IMG/VR virus record: IMGVR_UViG_3300030520_000112
Location: 1-23,335 of that record
Origin: a virus
Direction: 5' to 3' (one strand)
DNA: 23,335 nt
Below the pieces are notes generated by a model. That model was not told the origin of the DNA. It made no database searches and worked only from the letters and a program-made list of their open reading frames with translations. Made by a program: the position numbers and the translations under genes. Below are positions 14,624 through 22,795 of this stretch, piece after piece (within the stretch, counting starts at the first letter, position 1; the number at the start of each line of letters is the position of its first letter).

Positions 14624-15187
14624 ATGGGTGGCAAGTCGAGTGGCCTTCCACCCTCTCTCCGCGCGCCTCAAGCCGCTCGGAGATCAGCTTTGGCCACGCC
14701 CCAAGAACTCGACAACCTGCAACACACCGTCGTCCCCGCGCAGCTGGCCATGCACAAGTGGCTGGTGCCGGCTTCGGTGACGCTCGCACAGTGGACCGCC
14801 GAATCCGCATGGGGACTCTCCCAGCTCGCCCGCCGCGCGAACAACTTCTTCGGCATCAAGGCAGTGCAGGGTCAGGAATACATGGAGTTCTCCACGCGCG
14901 AAGTGGTGCGCGGCCGCAGCGTGATGGAGCTGGCTGACTTCGCCCGCTATCCGTCGCCGATCGAGAGCTTCGATGCACACGGCAAGCTGCTGGCCACGCT
15001 TACGCGATACCAGCCGGCAATGCGCGTGCGGCAGGACATCGCCGCTTTCTGCGCCCAGCTTTACATCGACGGCTACAGCACAGAGCCGGAGTATGCAGAC
15101 CGCCTGCTCACGCTGATCCGCGAGCACAACCTCACCCGGTACGACGTAACCCCGCAGCCGGATAAGCCAGCTGCGGTCGCAGCTTAG
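14624..15187 (+). CDS. Endolysin, glucosaminidase family
   Basis: The protein (187 aa from ATG 14624) has the glucosaminidase/FlgJ-type core: AQWTAESAWG with the likely catalytic Glu60, then ARRANNFFGIKA, FARYPSPIESFDAHG and the C-terminal GYSTEPEYADRLLTLI. It should cut the peptidoglycan glycan strands at lysis. It has no signal peptide, so it needs a holin. The start is not settled: ATG 14624 lacks a close ribosome site, while TTG 14690 has GGAG 6 nt before it and gives a neat start right before the domain. It is first in the late lysis cluster, 94 nt after the putative promoter. Confidence 0.88.
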   Translation: MGGKSSGLPPSLRAPQAARRSALATPQELDNLQHTVVPAQLAMHKWLVPASVTLAQWTAESAWGLSQLARRANNFFGIKAVQGQEYMEFSTREVVRGRSVMELADFARYPSPIESFDAHGKLLATLTRYQPAMRVRQDIAAFCAQLYIDGYSTEPEYADRLLTLIREHNLTRYDVTPQPDKPAAVAA

Positions 15188-15217
15188 AGCAGTTTGAATC
15201 AGCATCACGGAGGCAAC

Positions 15218-15841
15218 ATGATTTTTAGCAACCTGAAGATGAACCCAGGCTCAGCGATCGCGCTGGTCCTCTGCGTAACGATGTTGGCCCTCAGCACAAC
15301 CGGCTGCACGCCGGCACAACAGCAAGACGCCAAGGCAATCGTCGCGAAGGTCGCAGCCTATGAGCCTTCTCTCGTCACTGCGGTAGACACGCTGGCTTCG
15401 ACCGTCGCACTGTTTGTGCCCACCGACGCCGCGCTGATCACGGCATCGCAGGCGATCTTCGACGCGTCCGCCGCCCAGCTGCAGACGCTGTGCGCCGCTT
15501 ATGCCGCGACCCCGACTGCGAGCACGCTAGCAACGATCGAGAGTGTGCTGACGACGTTGTTGAACACGAACGCCGCTCAGTTCCTTGCAGCCGCGCACAT
15601 CAGCAATCCTGCCTCCGTCGCTACGGCGAAGCTGGCGATCGGTGGAGTCCGCACGATCCTGCTGCTGATGGATGCAGCGCTGCAAGGGACTCAGACTGCT
15701 GCGCAGACCGCAGCTTCGCAACAGGCTCGGCTAATGAAGCTTCATGACTTTGTGCCCTATCTCGACAAGCACCAGGTCGAGCAGGCGACGGGTGTCCCCT
15801 TCCGCGTGGCTGTGGGCTTTGAGGAAGCGCGGGGCTTCTAA
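15218..15841 (+). CDS. Lipoprotein in lysis cassette
   Basis: ATG 15218 follows CGGAGG at 4 nt, better than the TTG at 15194; this gives 207 aa. The N-terminus is a lipoprotein signal: AIALVLCVTMLALSTTGC, with lipidation at the Cys. The mature part is Ala/Thr/Leu-rich and almost all helical, with a hydrophobic segment (GGVRTILLLMDAALQG). It could be an outer-membrane spanin analogue or other lysis accessory protein because it follows the endolysin, but it shows no spanin signature. Confidence 0.7.
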   Translation: MIFSNLKMNPGSAIALVLCVTMLALSTTGCTPAQQQDAKAIVAKVAAYEPSLVTAVDTLASTVALFVPTDAALITASQAIFDASAAQLQTLCAAYAATPTASTLATIESVLTTLLNTNAAQFLAAAHISNPASVATAKLAIGGVRTILLLMDAALQGTQTAAQTAASQQARLMKLHDFVPYLDKHQVEQATGVPFRVAVGFEEARGF

Positions 15842-15871
15842 GTAGTTGCGGACATGCGCACAGGCGGGCGC

Positions 15872-15920
15872 GCCCTGCCGGCCGCTGTACTCGGATGGAA
15901 TCTGAGGTCAACGGCAGGGC
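15872..15920 (+). repeat. 9-bp inverted repeat between two late genes
   Basis: GCCCTGCCG (15872-15880) pairs perfectly with CGGCAGGGC (15912-15920) across a 31-nt loop. It ends 33 nt before the Acb2-like start codon. There is no T-run, so it is not a typical terminator; it could be an mRNA processing or stability hairpin. Confidence 0.4.
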
Positions 15921-15953
15921 ACCGCAACCCAACCAGGCAACAGGAGCAGGACG

Positions 15954-16208
15954 ATGGCGGAACTCACCGAACGGCAACTCGAAGATCTCGATCACGCCTA
16001 TGGGTATCACGCCCCGACGCGTGACCAGATCGCGCAGTACCAGGCCATCAACGAGGCGGCCAAGAACTTCGAGCGGGTTGTCCTGGAGAGCTGCCCGACA
16101 AGCGCAGACCGCACCTTCGCCACAAGGCAGATCCGCGACGCCAGGATGACGGCAAACCGCTCGATCGCGCTCCACCGGCCGGACAGGCCGGGCGGCATCC
16201 TCGGATGA
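15954..16208 (+). CDS. Acb2/Tad1-like small protein, candidate cyclic-nucleotide sponge
   Basis: The 84-aa protein starts at ATG behind AGGAGCAGGAC. It has the helical-hairpin pattern of the phage Acb2/Tad1 hairpin family as I know it: HAPTRDQIAQYQAINEAAKN as first helix, then a turn with CPTSADR and a second helix reading RQIRDARMTANRSIAL (residues 58-73). Known Acb2 and Tad1 proteins bind the signalling nucleotides of CBASS and Thoeris defence and so protect the phage. Its place in the late region beside the lysis genes fits a phage accessory gene. I assign family from sequence pattern only; ligand and activity are inference. Confidence 0.65.
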   Translation: MAELTERQLEDLDHAYGYHAPTRDQIAQYQAINEAAKNFERVVLESCPTSADRTFATRQIRDARMTANRSIALHRPDRPGGILG

Positions 16209-16323
16209 CGGGGTGGTGGGTTAGTACCAACTAAATGCACCGCAGCCCTGCACGGTATTTTCCGGCGCGAGGGCGGGGCGGTCTACAGCAGGGTCGGGCT
16301 GAGAGTTTGACGGGAGTTTGGGC

Positions 16324-16743
16324 ATGGCGAAGTGGCTGAGCGGAAAGAAGACTTACATCCTTGCAGCGGTTATGTTCCTGGTGCTGATCGTCTTGCTGGC
16401 GCTGGGCAGGCTCTCGGTGGAGCTGGCCTTCGAGGTGCTCGTCTTCGCCGCGCCGTGCTTCGCCGCCACCTACCGCGACGCCCTGCAGACGCACCATAGT
16501 CAGGTGATGGACGTGCTGCTCGACGCGGTCGACGCTGGGGTTGCGCTGCGAGCTCACAACTATGCAGCGATCGAGGGGATCGCGCTGAAGGCCGCTCCGG
16601 ATGCTGAGTCTCTGGTCGTCGCGCTGACCCCTGCGCAGGCAGCCCAGACGGCCGTCCTAATACCGACGGGACCGGCAGGCCCACAAGGACCACAAGGACC
16701 GGCAGGCATCTCCGCCGTTTCGCCGGCGACGGGAGGGGCTTGA
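16324..16743 (+). CDS. Two-helix membrane protein with collagen-like tail, holin candidate
   Basis: ATG 16324 lies 7 nt after GGGAG (a TTG at 16318 is possible), giving 139 aa. Residues about 8-30 (KTYILAAVMFLVLIVLLALG) and 33-50 (ELAFEVLVFAAPCFAATY) are membrane helices, followed by a helical cytoplasmic or periplasmic part. The C-terminus holds a short Gly-X-Y tract (PTGPAGPQGPQGPAG). Two membrane helices near an endolysin fit a holin; the collagen-like tail is unusual for one. Confidence 0.6.
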   Translation: MAKWLSGKKTYILAAVMFLVLIVLLALGRLSVELAFEVLVFAAPCFAATYRDALQTHHSQVMDVLLDAVDAGVALRAHNYAAIEGIALKAAPDAESLVVALTPAQAAQTAVLIPTGPAGPQGPQGPAGISAVSPATGGA

Positions 16744-17258
16744 TGTTCCTGGCACTGAAGAAGCTCTTCGAGGAAGAGCGGCAGTCGATGTGGGGCAAGC
16801 TCTTCCAGGGCGCTGGCCTGAGCGCGGGCGGCGTGGCCGTCTATGAGTTCGCCGAGTTCTTCAAACAAAACCCCGTGGCATCGCTTGCCGTCGTGCGGGA
16901 GTTCGGGCCGATCTTCGCGCTGGCCGTGCTGCTTACGGCGCTGGTGAACCGGCTGATCGGCGTGCTCGATAAGTTCGCGACATCGAGCCAGGAGACGGCG
17001 GACGCAATCAAGCTGATCGCCACCAAGGACGATCGCCAGGCGGAGCGCTTCGAGCTGTTGACGCAGTACAGCGCGCAGACCAGCGAACAGGTCGCGGAGG
17101 CGATGAAGGGATTCGCCGCCCAGCAAGCGTTGCAGAACAGTGCTCTCGACCGGATCGAACGGAGACAGAGCTTGATGCAGGAGAAGTTCGATCAACTTTC
17201 GACCGCGCCCGCGCCCGCGCGACCGGCGCTCGTCGTGGATAAGGGGGCAGCACAGTGA
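16743..17258 (+). CDS. Membrane plus coiled-coil protein, DUF2730-like position
   Basis: The 171-aa protein starts at a TGATG junction with the previous gene. It has one clear membrane helix (FGPIFALAVLLTALVNRLIG), a weaker one before it (LSAGGVAVYEFAEFF), then a long charged coiled coil ending in a Pro/Ala tail. Mu-like phages have a one-helix coiled-coil protein (DUF2730, Mu gp25 region) at this place, before the terminase genes. It might instead take part in lysis as a second holin component. Confidence 0.6.
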   Translation: MFLALKKLFEEERQSMWGKLFQGAGLSAGGVAVYEFAEFFKQNPVASLAVVREFGPIFALAVLLTALVNRLIGVLDKFATSSQETADAIKLIATKDDRQAERFELLTQYSAQTSEQVAEAMKGFAAQQALQNSALDRIERRQSLMQEKFDQLSTAPAPARPALVVDKGAAQ

Positions 17259-17566
17259 GCATGAGCGCGACCCACATGAAGCGGTACCGGACGGTGTTGC
17301 TGCAGCTGCTGAACGCGAACCACCGGGCGCAGCACGCCCGCATGGATCACGTAATGCTGGCGATGGCAATGCGCGGCGTGGGCTGCGGCGTGGGCGAGAA
17401 TGATGTGCTGACGCTGCTGCAGGACCTGTGCGATCGCAGCTTCGTGCGCTACAACGAAAAGAAGAACCGCCTCACGCACGATACCGAGATCTCGCAGATT
17501 GAGATCACGGCAGCCGGCCGGGACATCCTGGAAGGGACGCGCACCGACGGAGCGGTCGAGCTGTGA
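17255..17566 (+). CDS. Winged-helix-like protein before small terminase (Mu gp26 position)
   Basis: GTG 17255 overlaps the previous stop (GTGA); ATG 17261 is an in-frame alternative. The 103 aa look like a small winged helix: RYRTVLLQLLNANHRAQHAR, then NDVLTLLQDLCDRSFVRY and an ITAAGRDILEGT ending. Similar approx. 100-aa proteins lie between the DUF2730 and DUF3486 genes in many Mu-like phages. The role in packaging is not known. Confidence 0.7.
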   Translation: MSMSATHMKRYRTVLLQLLNANHRAQHARMDHVMLAMAMRGVGCGVGENDVLTLLQDLCDRSFVRYNEKKNRLTHDTEISQIEITAAGRDILEGTRTDGAVEL

Positions 17567-18327
17567 ACGGGGCGGCGGCCGGGCCGCGCAAGTCTGCGAG
17601 CAAGCCCCGGCCGCGCACGGGCGACAAGCGCAAAGCGAATCAACCATTGAAGATCGACAAGCTTCCCGTCGAGGTGCGCGACGCAGTTCTCTATCTGCGC
17701 AACCAGGGCTTGAAGACGTGGATGGAGATCGAGGAGCTCTCCGCGCTGAAGTACGAGCCGAAGTGGAAGGGTACGCTGGGCGGCTTTGTGGATTGGAACT
17801 CGCTGCCGCTGCATCTGCTCGAACTCTTTCCCGACATGCGGCTGCCGCATACAAGCATCCATCGCTGGTACGATCTGCGCTTCGACCAGGTGCGCCGTGA
17901 GGTGACGCAGCGCAGCGATGCCGCGCGCAAGATCGCCGAGGCATTCGCCGCCTCGGCCGTGGACAACGCCGACGAGGCCGTGATCAACGCCGCGCGGGAC
18001 ACGTTGATGTCCATCCTCGCTGAAGACGGCTCATCCGACAGCCGCATCGTCGCGACCAAGGGACTGTTGAAGCTTAGCGAGGTGATGTCGAAGGCGCGGA
18101 CGAACGAGATCCGCGAGCGCATCGTCTCCGTCGACGAGCGCCGTGTTGCGCAGCTTGAGAAGGACGCAGAGCTGCGCCGCAAGCGTATGGAGGTCGAGAC
18201 CGAGACCGTTGCGAAGAAGATGACGCGCGGCGAGCTGACCCTGGAAGACATCAACAAGCTGCGCCGCAACACCTTCGGCCTTCCGCCGCTGCCGTCTGAG
18301 CCCGCTGCCGCTGCACGGGCGGTGTAG
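17563..18327 (+). CDS. DUF3486 protein, Mu gp27-like small terminase
   Basis: Starts at GTG 17563, overlapping the previous stop (GTGA). After a basic N-terminus it has the family start KIDKLPVEVRDAVLYLRNQG, an HTH-like part ending in RLPHTSIHRWYDLRFDQV, a helical middle, and a long coiled coil (ERRVAQLEKDAELRRKRMEV). The ending is Pro/Ala-rich. The family acts as the small terminase, recognising phage DNA for headful packaging. The gene directly before the large terminase is where Mu has it. Confidence 0.85.
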   Translation: MNGAAAGPRKSASKPRPRTGDKRKANQPLKIDKLPVEVRDAVLYLRNQGLKTWMEIEELSALKYEPKWKGTLGGFVDWNSLPLHLLELFPDMRLPHTSIHRWYDLRFDQVRREVTQRSDAARKIAEAFAASAVDNADEAVINAARDTLMSILAEDGSSDSRIVATKGLLKLSEVMSKARTNEIRERIVSVDERRVAQLEKDAELRRKRMEVETETVAKKMTRGELTLEDINKLRRNTFGLPPLPSEPAAAARAV

Positions 18328-18329
18328 GC

Positions 18330-19796
18330 GTGAGTCTCCCTGCAGTTCTCCAGCTTCGCCCATACCAGCAGCGTTGGATCGACGACGAGTCGCGATTCAA
18401 GCTGGCAGTGAAGTCCGCACGTATCGGCTACAGCTATGCGACCGGGCTCGAGGCCATCTTCGATTGCCTCCGGCATCCCAAATCGACCTGGACGGTGCTC
18501 AGCGCTTCGAAGCCTCAGTCCGTCGAGTTTGTGCAGACATGCAAGGACAACATCGAGCTGATGGGCGCGACGGCGCAGCTCTTCCAGGATGAGGACTTCG
18601 ACGACAACCTGAGCCTGACGCTCGGCTCCATCGTGGGTATCGTGCAGCGGATCTCGTTTCCGAACGGTAGCCGCATCATGGCTCTCCCCGCCAATGCCCG
18701 CACCGCGCGCGGATACCCTGGCAACGCGGTGCTCGATGAGTTCGCCCATCACGAGGACAGCTATGCGATCTGGGCGGCGGTGATACGGCAGACAGCGCTC
18801 GGCAACAGTAAGCTGCGCGTGCTCTCAACTCCCAACGGGGAGCAAGGTAAGTTCTTCGACCTGGCGACCAGGCTGAAGCTGACGGATGGGGTCGCTCCTG
18901 ACCCGAACCCAGTTCATGACGGCCCGTGGACTGGACATTGGATCGACGTTCACCAGGCCGTGGCCGAGGGCTGCCCGATCAACATCGACGAGATGCGTTC
19001 CGGCGTCGACGACGACGACACCTGGCGGCAGGAGTTCTGCTGCGAGTTCCTGAAGGCCGCTGGTGCCTGGCTGCCGTTGGAACTGGTGAGCAGTAATGAG
19101 CATGACGACGCAACCACCGAGATGCTGCCCAGCTTCCAGTCTCGCGGTCCTCTGTATGGCGGCATCGACGTCGCCAGGCATCACGACGCAACCGTGATGT
19201 GGATCGACGAGAAGATCGGCGATGTCTATTGGACGCGCATGGTGCTGTATATCTATGCCGCCACCTTCCCGGACCAGTACAAGCGTCTCGACCCCTTCGT
19301 GAAGATGTGCGACCGCGTGGCGATCGACGCGACAGGCATGGGTATCGCGCTTTACGACCTGTTGAACCAGACGAACGAGGGTCGCATCGTCGGTATCAAC
19401 TTCGCCGGCACCAACCAGGCCGTGAAGCAGGACAAGACCGTGCAGTCTACCAAGCACGACGCGGAGAACACGAGCGTGCGCATGAAGGTGGATCTAGCCA
19501 TGCGCATCAAGAAAAAGCTGGAACTGGGCAAGAGTCGCCTGCCGCGCAACGCCCAGGTGCGCACGGAGCTGATGGCTGTGAAGCGCGAGGCCACGGCGAC
19601 CGGCGTTACCTTCGACGCTCCGCGGATCGAGGTTGACTCCGCCGTAGCCGGCGGCGGCAAGAAGAAGCGCTACGCCCACGCCGACGCTTTCTGGGCGAAG
19701 GCGCTGTGCGACTGGGCGGCAGCAGGGAACGGGCCGGTACTCGGTATGACGAAGAGCGAGAAGCCCAGTATGCAAAGCCTGATGAAAGGGTTCTGA
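18330..19796 (+). CDS. Large terminase subunit, Mu gp28-like
   Basis: The 488-aa protein starts at GTG 18330, 2 nt after the previous stop. The ATPase part has a Mu-type P-loop variant at 28-39 (KSARIGYSYATG) and Walker B at 133-138 (AVLDEF). The nuclease part has an RNase H-like fold with acidic residues D280 (YGGIDVARHHDAT), D333 (RVAIDATGMGIA) and a C-terminal D in YAHADAFWAKA. It should pump and cut DNA during headful packaging together with the small subunit and portal. Confidence 0.93.
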   Translation: MSLPAVLQLRPYQQRWIDDESRFKLAVKSARIGYSYATGLEAIFDCLRHPKSTWTVLSASKPQSVEFVQTCKDNIELMGATAQLFQDEDFDDNLSLTLGSIVGIVQRISFPNGSRIMALPANARTARGYPGNAVLDEFAHHEDSYAIWAAVIRQTALGNSKLRVLSTPNGEQGKFFDLATRLKLTDGVAPDPNPVHDGPWTGHWIDVHQAVAEGCPINIDEMRSGVDDDDTWRQEFCCEFLKAAGAWLPLELVSSNEHDDATTEMLPSFQSRGPLYGGIDVARHHDATVMWIDEKIGDVYWTRMVLYIYAATFPDQYKRLDPFVKMCDRVAIDATGMGIALYDLLNQTNEGRIVGINFAGTNQAVKQDKTVQSTKHDAENTSVRMKVDLAMRIKKKLELGKSRLPRNAQVRTELMAVKREATATGVTFDAPRIEVDSAVAGGGKKKRYAHADAFWAKALCDWAAAGNGPVLGMTKSEKPSMQSLMKGF

Positions 19797-19798
19797 CA

Positions 19799-21244
19799 AT
19801 GGACGAAGAAATCGAAATCCCCGCACTGCCGCCCGCTGGCGAGATCGTATCGACGCAGGCGCTGCTGAATACGCAGATCTCGCTCTACCGCAACATGCTG
19901 GCGTTCAGCGGCACGCGTAACCCGTCGATCATCTGGGACCAGATGGTGCGCGACGACGGCTCCGCGATGCTCTACTACCGCGAGCTGGAGGAGAAGGACA
20001 CAGACGTTGCGAACGCGCTCGACACGCTGAAGGAGGCGGTGCTTGAACGCGACTATGCGATCGAGCCGTTCGACGACTCTGGCCCGGCGCAGGACGTCGC
20101 AGACTTCGTGAAGGCGCAGCTGGCGAACGTGCCGAACCTGGACGGCGTAGTGGACAACCTGCTCGATGCGCCGGGCTACGGCTTTAGCGTCGCGGAGGTG
20201 ATGTACGACGTGAGCATGGGTCAGGCCAACCTGGTGCGGATCGAGGACTGCCCGCAAGAGCTGTTTCTCTTCGGCGATCGCTTCACCCCGCAGATCGGGC
20301 CGATGCAATTCCTGAACTCGCCGTATGCCTCGAACGGCGTGCTGGTGCCGGAGCAGAAGTTCCTGATCTTCTCGCACCGGCCGCGCAGCCGCAACCGCAT
20401 GGGCAGGCCGCTGCTTCGCAGCATCTTCTGGTCGAGCTGGATGAAGCGCAACATCCAGCGGCTATGGATCCGCTTCGCGGAGAAGGGACCTGGCACGGCC
20501 GTGGTGCGCTATGCAGACGGCGACAATCCGGCGCTCGCGCAGCAGGCTGCGCAGCTCGCGCAATCGATCATCGAAGAGGTCGCAGTCGGCGTGCCGATGA
20601 ACTTCGAGTACGACAAGGAACTGCTGACGATCGCGCGCGCCCAGGATCCCGCTGTCTATGAACACTTCTTCGAAGCGATGCAACTGGACATCATCCGCCG
20701 CATCCTGGGCGAGACGCTGACCAGCTTCGGCGGCGAGAAGGGCACCGGCTCGAAGGGCATGGGAGACACCCACAGCGACACCAAGGACACGAAGGCGGTG
20801 CGACTGTGCAAGATGACGCAGGGCGTCATGAACGATCAATTGATTCGACCGCTGGTGCTGTGGAACTTCGGGCCGAAGGCTCCCATGCCGCGCTGGCAGT
20901 ACGACGTGAAGGAGCAGGAGGACCTGACGAAACGCCTGGTGATCGATTCGGGCGTGCAGCGCCTGGGCCTGGCCCTTACTGAGAGCTACGTCCGCGGCAA
21001 GTACCAGGTACCAGCTCCCGACGCCGGAGATGTGGTGCTGCAGCCGAACGTGAACGCGGCGCAGGTCGCGATCGCGGACACGACGACGGCCAGCTTCGCA
21101 GAAGGGGCGGCGCTGGCTGAACAGGAGATGGCAGAGTATGACCGCGTGCTCGATGAGCTGCGGGCGGATTCGACCCGCATCTTTCGCAACCGCATCAACC
21201 AGGTCGCGAGCGCGGTGACTCCGCCTGCCGGGGTAGTGAAGTGA
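19799..21244 (+). CDS. Portal protein, DUF935 family (Mu gp29-like)
   Basis: Start ATG 19799 lies 2 nt after the terminase stop; the frame extends back to 19706 within the terminase gene but this extension is a shadow. The 481 aa hold DUF935 features: LYRNMLAFSGTRNPSIIWD, VANALDTLKEAVLERDYAIE, YGFSVAEVMY and GRPLLRSIFWSSWMKRNIQR. It forms the dodecameric ring through which DNA enters. Order terminase-portal-F is as in Mu. Confidence 0.93.
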   Translation: MDEEIEIPALPPAGEIVSTQALLNTQISLYRNMLAFSGTRNPSIIWDQMVRDDGSAMLYYRELEEKDTDVANALDTLKEAVLERDYAIEPFDDSGPAQDVADFVKAQLANVPNLDGVVDNLLDAPGYGFSVAEVMYDVSMGQANLVRIEDCPQELFLFGDRFTPQIGPMQFLNSPYASNGVLVPEQKFLIFSHRPRSRNRMGRPLLRSIFWSSWMKRNIQRLWIRFAEKGPGTAVVRYADGDNPALAQQAAQLAQSIIEEVAVGVPMNFEYDKELLTIARAQDPAVYEHFFEAMQLDIIRRILGETLTSFGGEKGTGSKGMGDTHSDTKDTKAVRLCKMTQGVMNDQLIRPLVLWNFGPKAPMPRWQYDVKEQEDLTKRLVIDSGVQRLGLALTESYVRGKYQVPAPDAGDVVLQPNVNAAQVAIADTTTASFAEGAALAEQEMAEYDRVLDELRADSTRIFRNRINQVASAVTPPAGVVK

Positions 21245-21435
21245 ATGTGAAGGCCCATCGCGCGCTGCTCCGTCTCAACAGCCTTCTGCTGTGGCAAAAC
21301 ATAAAGCTGCGCAGAACGATCTCGCGGCTACATAGGTTGCGGCTGGAAGAGCTGAGGCGTGGCGTGCGCGTAGCGTGCGCACCGCGCGCGCCGCTGCTGT
21401 GTATCGCACCACCGAGCAACAAGGAGCAGCTATGA
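21241..21435 (+). CDS. Small basic hypothetical protein
   Basis: A 64-aa frame coupled to the portal stop by GTGA and to the next start by ATGA. It is Leu/Arg-rich (LLRLNSLLLWQNIKLRRTI) with a basic helix. No family. Only the tight coupling on both sides argues it is translated. Confidence 0.5.
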   Translation: MNVKAHRALLRLNSLLLWQNIKLRRTISRLHRLRLEELRRGVRVACAPRAPLLCIAPPSNKEQL

Positions 21436-21632
21436 GCAACCCGAACCATGACATCATCATTCACGCCGCGCGCCGCCTGCTCAACGAGCTCGACCGGCAC
21501 AGCGTTCCCGAAGTTCTGACCAGCGACGCCGCGCGGAACGACATTGAAAACGCGATCAAGCAAGTCAAGTATGCATTCCAAACGATCGACGATGGAGATC
21601 GCTCCAACGCCGGCCACGGGCAGGTGCAGTGA
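21432..21632 (+). CDS. Small helical hypothetical protein
   Basis: The 66-aa protein starts at ATG 21432 behind AAGGAGCAGC, a good ribosome site, overlapping the preceding stop. It is helical and acidic/basic mixed (HDIIIHAARRLLNELDRHSV, then ARNDIENAIKQVKYAFQTI). No known function; it lies in an insertion of small genes between portal and F. Confidence 0.6.
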   Translation: MSNPNHDIIIHAARRLLNELDRHSVPEVLTSDAARNDIENAIKQVKYAFQTIDDGDRSNAGHGQVQ

Positions 21633-21872
21633 GTGAGTAAGCGAGACTGGAAGCCTATCTCCGAGCAGGCTGCAGCTGCCGCAACGCAGCTCGGCCATAC
21701 GCTCGGAGAGTTCACTCATCCGTACCGGAACGCGACCATGAAGCGTGCAGATTGCCCAACATGTCGGGGAGTCTGCTGGGTCTACTTCACGCGTACGAGG
21801 GGATTCACTGCTGGAGGCTCTGCCTTGAGGTTCGGCTGCACTAACTTTCGCCCTGCGGAGAATCGATCATGA
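21633..21872 (+). CDS. Small hypothetical protein with Cys motif
   Basis: GTG 21633 directly follows the previous stop; the 79-aa frame ends in an ATGA overlap with the head gene. It contains CPTCRGVCWVYFTRTRG and a later FGCTNF, a possible zinc site. No family recognised. Confidence 0.55.
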   Translation: MSKRDWKPISEQAAAAATQLGHTLGEFTHPYRNATMKRADCPTCRGVCWVYFTRTRGFTAGGSALRFGCTNFRPAENRS

Positions 21873-22717
21873 TCCATCACGCGAGCAGCGACCAGGAGAA
21901 GATCGGCGATCTGCTCGCGCGCCACCTCGCTGCGGAGAACCTGCTGGGCCGCACGCAGATCGTGCGCGACGTGCATCGCAAGACGGGCAAGGTTGTGCCG
22001 ATCTCGATGGGCTCGCGCTTCAAGAGCACGCTGAAGCACACCCAGTTCGACGACGGCGACCTGGTTGACGACGACGATATCGATGCGTCGATCGGCTTCA
22101 GCCTCAAGCTTCCAGCCAATGGCAGCGCGAACTATCTTCGCAGCCTTACACCGGTCACCAAGGATATCTACGACGGGCTCTCCGCGCAGTACAAGCGCGA
22201 CGCCTTCACCATCGCAGGCGTCACCGATCGGCGGCTGATCGAGAAGGTGCGTGACGAGCTGGCCGACGTGATGGAGAAGGGCGGTACGCGCGCGGACTTT
22301 GAGAAGGCCGTCGCTAAGATGACAACGGAAGCCGGCGCATCGCAGATCACGGCCTTCACGCTCGATACCGTCTTCACGACGAACATGCAGAAGGCGTACT
22401 CGCTTGGCCGCTACGAGCAGATGACGGAGCCGGAGGTCGCGGAGGCGCTCCCTTTCTGGCAGTACATGACCGTGGGCGACGATCGCGTGCGGCCTGAGCA
22501 CGCAGTGCTCGATGGCTTCCAGGCGCGCGTGCAGGATCCCGTGTGGAACAAGATCTATCCGCCCAATGGATTCAACTGCCGCTGCATCGTGATCGCGCTG
22601 CTGGCCAGCGAAGCGGATGACAGCGCGAACGAGCCGGGCTACGCGCGCCTCCCGCTGCTCGCGCAGCTGAAGGTGCCTACGCCTGGCTTTGCCAAACCGT
22701 TCCCGGTCGCGGCATAG
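21869..22717 (+). CDS. Phage head morphogenesis protein, Mu F-like
   Basis: The 282-aa protein has the hallmark of the Mu F / SPP1 gp7 family at residues 204-240: DDRVRPEHAVLDGF, then DPVWNKIYPPNGFNCRC. Before it is a helical part (TAFTLDTVFTTNMQKAYSLG). The family is a minor head component needed for capsid assembly. It is shorter than Mu F (about 430 aa), lacking much of the C-terminal part. The N-terminus has an acidic run (DDGDLVDDDDID). Start coupled by ATGA to the gene before. Confidence 0.9.
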   Translation: MIHHASSDQEKIGDLLARHLAAENLLGRTQIVRDVHRKTGKVVPISMGSRFKSTLKHTQFDDGDLVDDDDIDASIGFSLKLPANGSANYLRSLTPVTKDIYDGLSAQYKRDAFTIAGVTDRRLIEKVRDELADVMEKGGTRADFEKAVAKMTTEAGASQITAFTLDTVFTTNMQKAYSLGRYEQMTEPEVAEALPFWQYMTVGDDRVRPEHAVLDGFQARVQDPVWNKIYPPNGFNCRCIVIALLASEADDSANEPGYARLPLLAQLKVPTPGFAKPFPVAA

Positions 22718-22727
22718 CCCGCCATCT

Positions 22728-22788
22728 CCCGCCAACCTAACCCCGAACGCCAGATGCAAACCCCTTTATAGATACAGCCCTTTAGTCT
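22728..22788 (+). promoter_or_regulatory. Putative late promoter before gene I (PI-like)
   Basis: 22728-22761 is the second copy of the 34-nt box (32 of 34 identical to 14470-14503), with the same 21-nt gap to TAGTCT (22783-22788). Seven nt later is the GTG start codon of the protease gene, so the message may be leaderless. The copy lies in the short intergenic gap after F, the place of PI in Mu. Confidence 0.7.
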
Positions 22789-22795
22789 CCGTGCT

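Noticed and set aside
14538-14780. 80-codon frame from GTG seven nt after TAGTCT
   Set aside because: Most of it is the shadow of the endolysin gene and the sequence looks like no protein; kept only as a note on leaderless starts.
16222-16238. TTAGT/ACTAA short inverted repeat in the gap before the holin-like gene
   Set aside because: Only 5 bp each side, no link to the late box spacing; likely chance.
17691-18752. 353-codon minus-strand ORF
   Set aside because: Antisense to the small and large terminase genes.
21782-22759. 325-codon minus-strand ORF
   Set aside because: Antisense to the F-like head gene and no recognisable protein.
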